Positions 62,421 to 64,000 of a stretch of DNA of 64,000 nt are shown piece by piece. The stretch comes from Paraburkholderia sp. BL10I2N1 (GTDB taxonomy: Bacteria; Pseudomonadota; Gammaproteobacteria; Burkholderiales; Burkholderiaceae): NCBI RefSeq assembly GCF_004361815.1, contig NZ_SNWA01000002.1, positions 1,302,001 to 1,366,000 on the forward strand. The letters run 5' to 3'. The position numbers were made by a program, and so were the translations under genes. Position 1 is the first letter of the stretch. Each line of letters begins with the position of its first letter. A model generated the notes under the pieces. That model was not told the DNA's origin. It ran no database searches and saw only the letters and a list, made by a program, of their open reading frames with translations.

Positions 62421-64000
62421 TCAGAAAGGCCCCCCAATAACAAAAGCATACGGACGCAGCAACACCGGGCGAGTAAGCTCCACCGACGCGGCGCCCCGCA
62501 TGGCGTCCGTCTGTCGCACCGTCTCCTCATCACTGGCAAACGCGTCGAGAGACACGTCCGCCCCATGAAGCGTCAGTCGCACCGTACGCGCGCGGTCAGT
62601 CAGATTGGCTACCACGACTCGAATGCGCCCCTGCGCGTCTCGCGCGGCGATGCATGCGATTGCGGACCGCTCCGCAGCCGCGACGGCGACAGGAAGCCTG
62701 TTCGATCCCGACATAGCGGCGAGCGCGCGGGCCACTGCATACATCGGATACCTCGTCACCCCATCGCTAACTTCTGCGAGACCTCGCTCTCCCGTCAACG
62801 CACCTAGCGTCAATGTGTCGATCTGCGCACCTTCCAGCGCCGCCGCGTAACCGGCGAGCCAAGCGCCCCCGAACAGCGCGGTCTGGCGCGGATCGAAGCC
62901 GGCCATCGTAATCCGTTCGCGGTGCGGGTTGGGCATCACGCGTGAGCCGTACGGATTCTGGCGCATGCCGATCGACACCGGCCCGATCGAGTAAGGCTGC
63001 TCCCCGACTAACGAGCGACATGATCGGGTGATGTGTGGAATGGCTTCTAGCGTCTGCATCACGCTACGATCGTCGGCCGCGTGGACGATCGGGCAGGTCG
63101 CGTGGGTCACCCAGTCCGCGAGTTCCAGCGGTGGACGCTTGCGATTGAGTTCGGTGAAATAGCTCAGCATCCCGCCGCCGATCCTGAGTCCGGGAAAGGC
63201 CGCGCGCGCGGCGCGATAGACGTCGTCGAGCGCGGGACATGGCGGGTTGATGCTGCCTGGCGGGTTCGACTGCCGGTGCACGGACGGACTGACCACGATG
63301 CCGACGATCTGCAGTTTTGCCGCCTCGATCAGCGCGGCCAGCGCGTTGAGTTCGCGGCGCGGTTCATCGATGCCGGGCAGCGCGCATTCGAGCACGGCCG
63401 CGATACCCGCGCGCCGCTGCAAGGCCGCGAACCGCTCCAGTTCGGCCACGCCGTGACCCGCCACCGGATCGAAGCTCAACGTGAGCTGCTGAGGGGCAAG
63501 CCCGGCCAGCAGTTCGGGATGCGCGAGCGCCGCGTCGATCTCGCTTGCGGAAATCGCGATACCGAGTGCCGGCATCGTTTCGACCGTTTCCTCAGCGAGG
63601 TCGAGCGTGATCGTCGCGAGGTCGTCGTGCGGCGGGATCGACGGCGCGCATGCGCTGCGCAGCAACGCCCCGCTCCGCTCCGTGACGCTCAGCGTCACGC
63701 TCTGGCGCTCCGTGGCTCCCGCTTCGAGCGCATAGGGCCAGGGCAACGCAAGCGGTCGCGAGTACGTCTTGAACGATGCATCGGACCAGTTACGCTGGTC
63801 TTCCATCTCGAACACGTCACCGGTGAATGCGCAGCGCACCGTGAGCCCGAATGCGAGATCGTGTTCGATCGCGCAGATGTCCTTGAACGGCTGCCATGGA
63901 TCGATCAGTTCCGGAAACGCGGATTCCTCTCGGGTTCCGTCTGCATGGTCGACGCGCGCGGGCGCGCCCGCTACGCCGTCGATCGGATGCAGCACGCAGA
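62421..64000 (-). CDS. apnL: D-apionate lactonase-like protein, 5' end outside window
   Basis: At least 526 residues; the frame is still open at the window edge, so the start is beyond 64000. The N-terminal part is a beta domain (FTGDVFEMEDQRNWSDASFK, LPWPYALEAGATERQSVTLS). The middle is a TIM-barrel-like domain (IGGGMLSYFTELNRKRPPLE, DWVTHATCPIVHAADDRSVM). The end is an all-beta domain (RVVVANLTDRARTVRLTLHG). This matches the apiose/apionate catabolism lactonase family, which opens D-apionolactone to D-apionate. Neighbouring apionate genes would lie outside the window. Confidence 0.75.
   Translation of the reverse strand, partial: CVLHPIDGVAGAPARVDHADGTREESAFPELIDPWQPFKDICAIEHDLAFGLTVRCAFTGDVFEMEDQRNWSDASFKTYSRPLALPWPYALEAGATERQSVTLSVTERSGALLRSACAPSIPPHDDLATITLDLAEETVETMPALGIAISASEIDAALAHPELLAGLAPQQLTLSFDPVAGHGVAELERFAALQRRAGIAAVLECALPGIDEPRRELNALAALIEAAKLQIVGIVVSPSVHRQSNPPGSINPPCPALDDVYRAARAAFPGLRIGGGMLSYFTELNRKRPPLELADWVTHATCPIVHAADDRSVMQTLEAIPHITRSCRSLVGEQPYSIGPVSIGMRQNPYGSRVMPNPHRERITMAGFDPRQTALFGGAWLAGYAAALEGAQIDTLTLGALTGERGLAEVSDGVTRYPMYAVARALAAMSGSNRLPVAVAAAERSAIACIAARDAQGRIRVVVANLTDRARTVRLTLHGADVSLDAFASDEETVRQTDAMRGAASVELTRPVLLRPYAFVIGGPF

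Noticed and set aside
1..64000. CRISPR array, rRNA operon or intact tRNA
   Set aside because: I saw no regular spaced repeats, no rRNA segments, and only the tRNA 3' part at 53924.
1..64000. FNR boxes (TTGAT-N4-ATCAA) that would support low-oxygen control
   Set aside because: None was found upstream of the hydrogenase-related, cioAB or uspA genes by reading; the low-oxygen interpretation is therefore only contextual.

Overview
The window is high-GC DNA that reads as a Burkholderiaceae betaproteobacterium, probably Paraburkholderia or a close relative. This rests on codon usage, gene content (RpoD with a long non-conserved region, MaeB fused to a phosphotransacetylase-like domain, CioAB-type oxidase, D-apionate lactonase, DUF1275 proteins) and the insertion sequence families. 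No organism name can be proven from the sequence alone. The density of insertion sequences, pseudogenes and paralogues of housekeeping genes suggests an accessory replicon or plastic chromosomal region.

Region 1 (1-17 kb) is a metabolic and regulatory cluster: a 5'-truncated AMP-forming acyl-CoA synthetase, a GNAT-like protein, accessory FabZ, an RpoD-type sigma factor, MaeB, and accessory FabH. Three spermidine-synthase-like paralogues, an HPr homologue lacking both classical phosphorylation residues, a ribbon-helix-helix (RHH) protein, a DUF1275 membrane protein and several small unknowns follow. Five near-identical A/T-rich palindromes (TGATAAT-N3-ATTATCA) lie in the promoter regions of this cluster. 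One is just upstream of the RHH gene and another sits at a decayed RHH copy. This looks like a local regulon.

Region 2 (17-25 kb) is a tight operon for an energy-converting-hydrogenase-related complex: HyfB-, HyfC-, HyfE- and HyfF-like membrane subunits with HycE-like large and HycG-like small subunits. The large subunit has lost all four Ni-Fe cysteines while the small subunit keeps the N2-type Fe-S cysteines. It therefore cannot be an ordinary hydrogenase. It is probably co-transcribed with the third spermidine-synthase-like gene and a CZB-like protein.

Region 3 (25-34 kb) holds UspA, DUF2909, an HU protein, a Tn3 transposase remnant split from its neighbours by a 1.7-kb IS with 15-bp inverted repeats, a second DUF1275 gene behind a perfect CRP-type palindrome, an IS630 element and a frameshifted FtsI-like gene.

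Region 4 (34-51 kb) is mostly intact: a bicupin dioxygenase-like protein, a FUSC exporter with a LysR regulator, an FdhF/YdeP-like molybdoenzyme followed by CioAB (cytochrome bd) with a clear terminator, a moeA remnant, a PBP5-type carboxypeptidase, cyclopropane fatty acid synthase, a TetR regulator with its operator, and a HAD remnant-DSD1-RidA operon.

Region 5 (51-62 kb) is a mobile-element graveyard. It contains a DUF4224-integrase module whose integrase is split by an ISL3 element with an 8-bp target duplication, a tRNA 3' segment that marks the attachment site, IS30, a chimeric IS5/IS4 transposase, an unknown two-gene secreted/membrane operon, and IS701/IS4-, IS5- and IS6-type remnants. 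The window ends inside a D-apionate lactonase gene.

Taken together, the Ehr-type complex, bd oxidase, UspA, malic enzyme and FdhF-like enzyme suggest a low-oxygen or redox-stress physiology. That reading is inference; no FNR box was seen.
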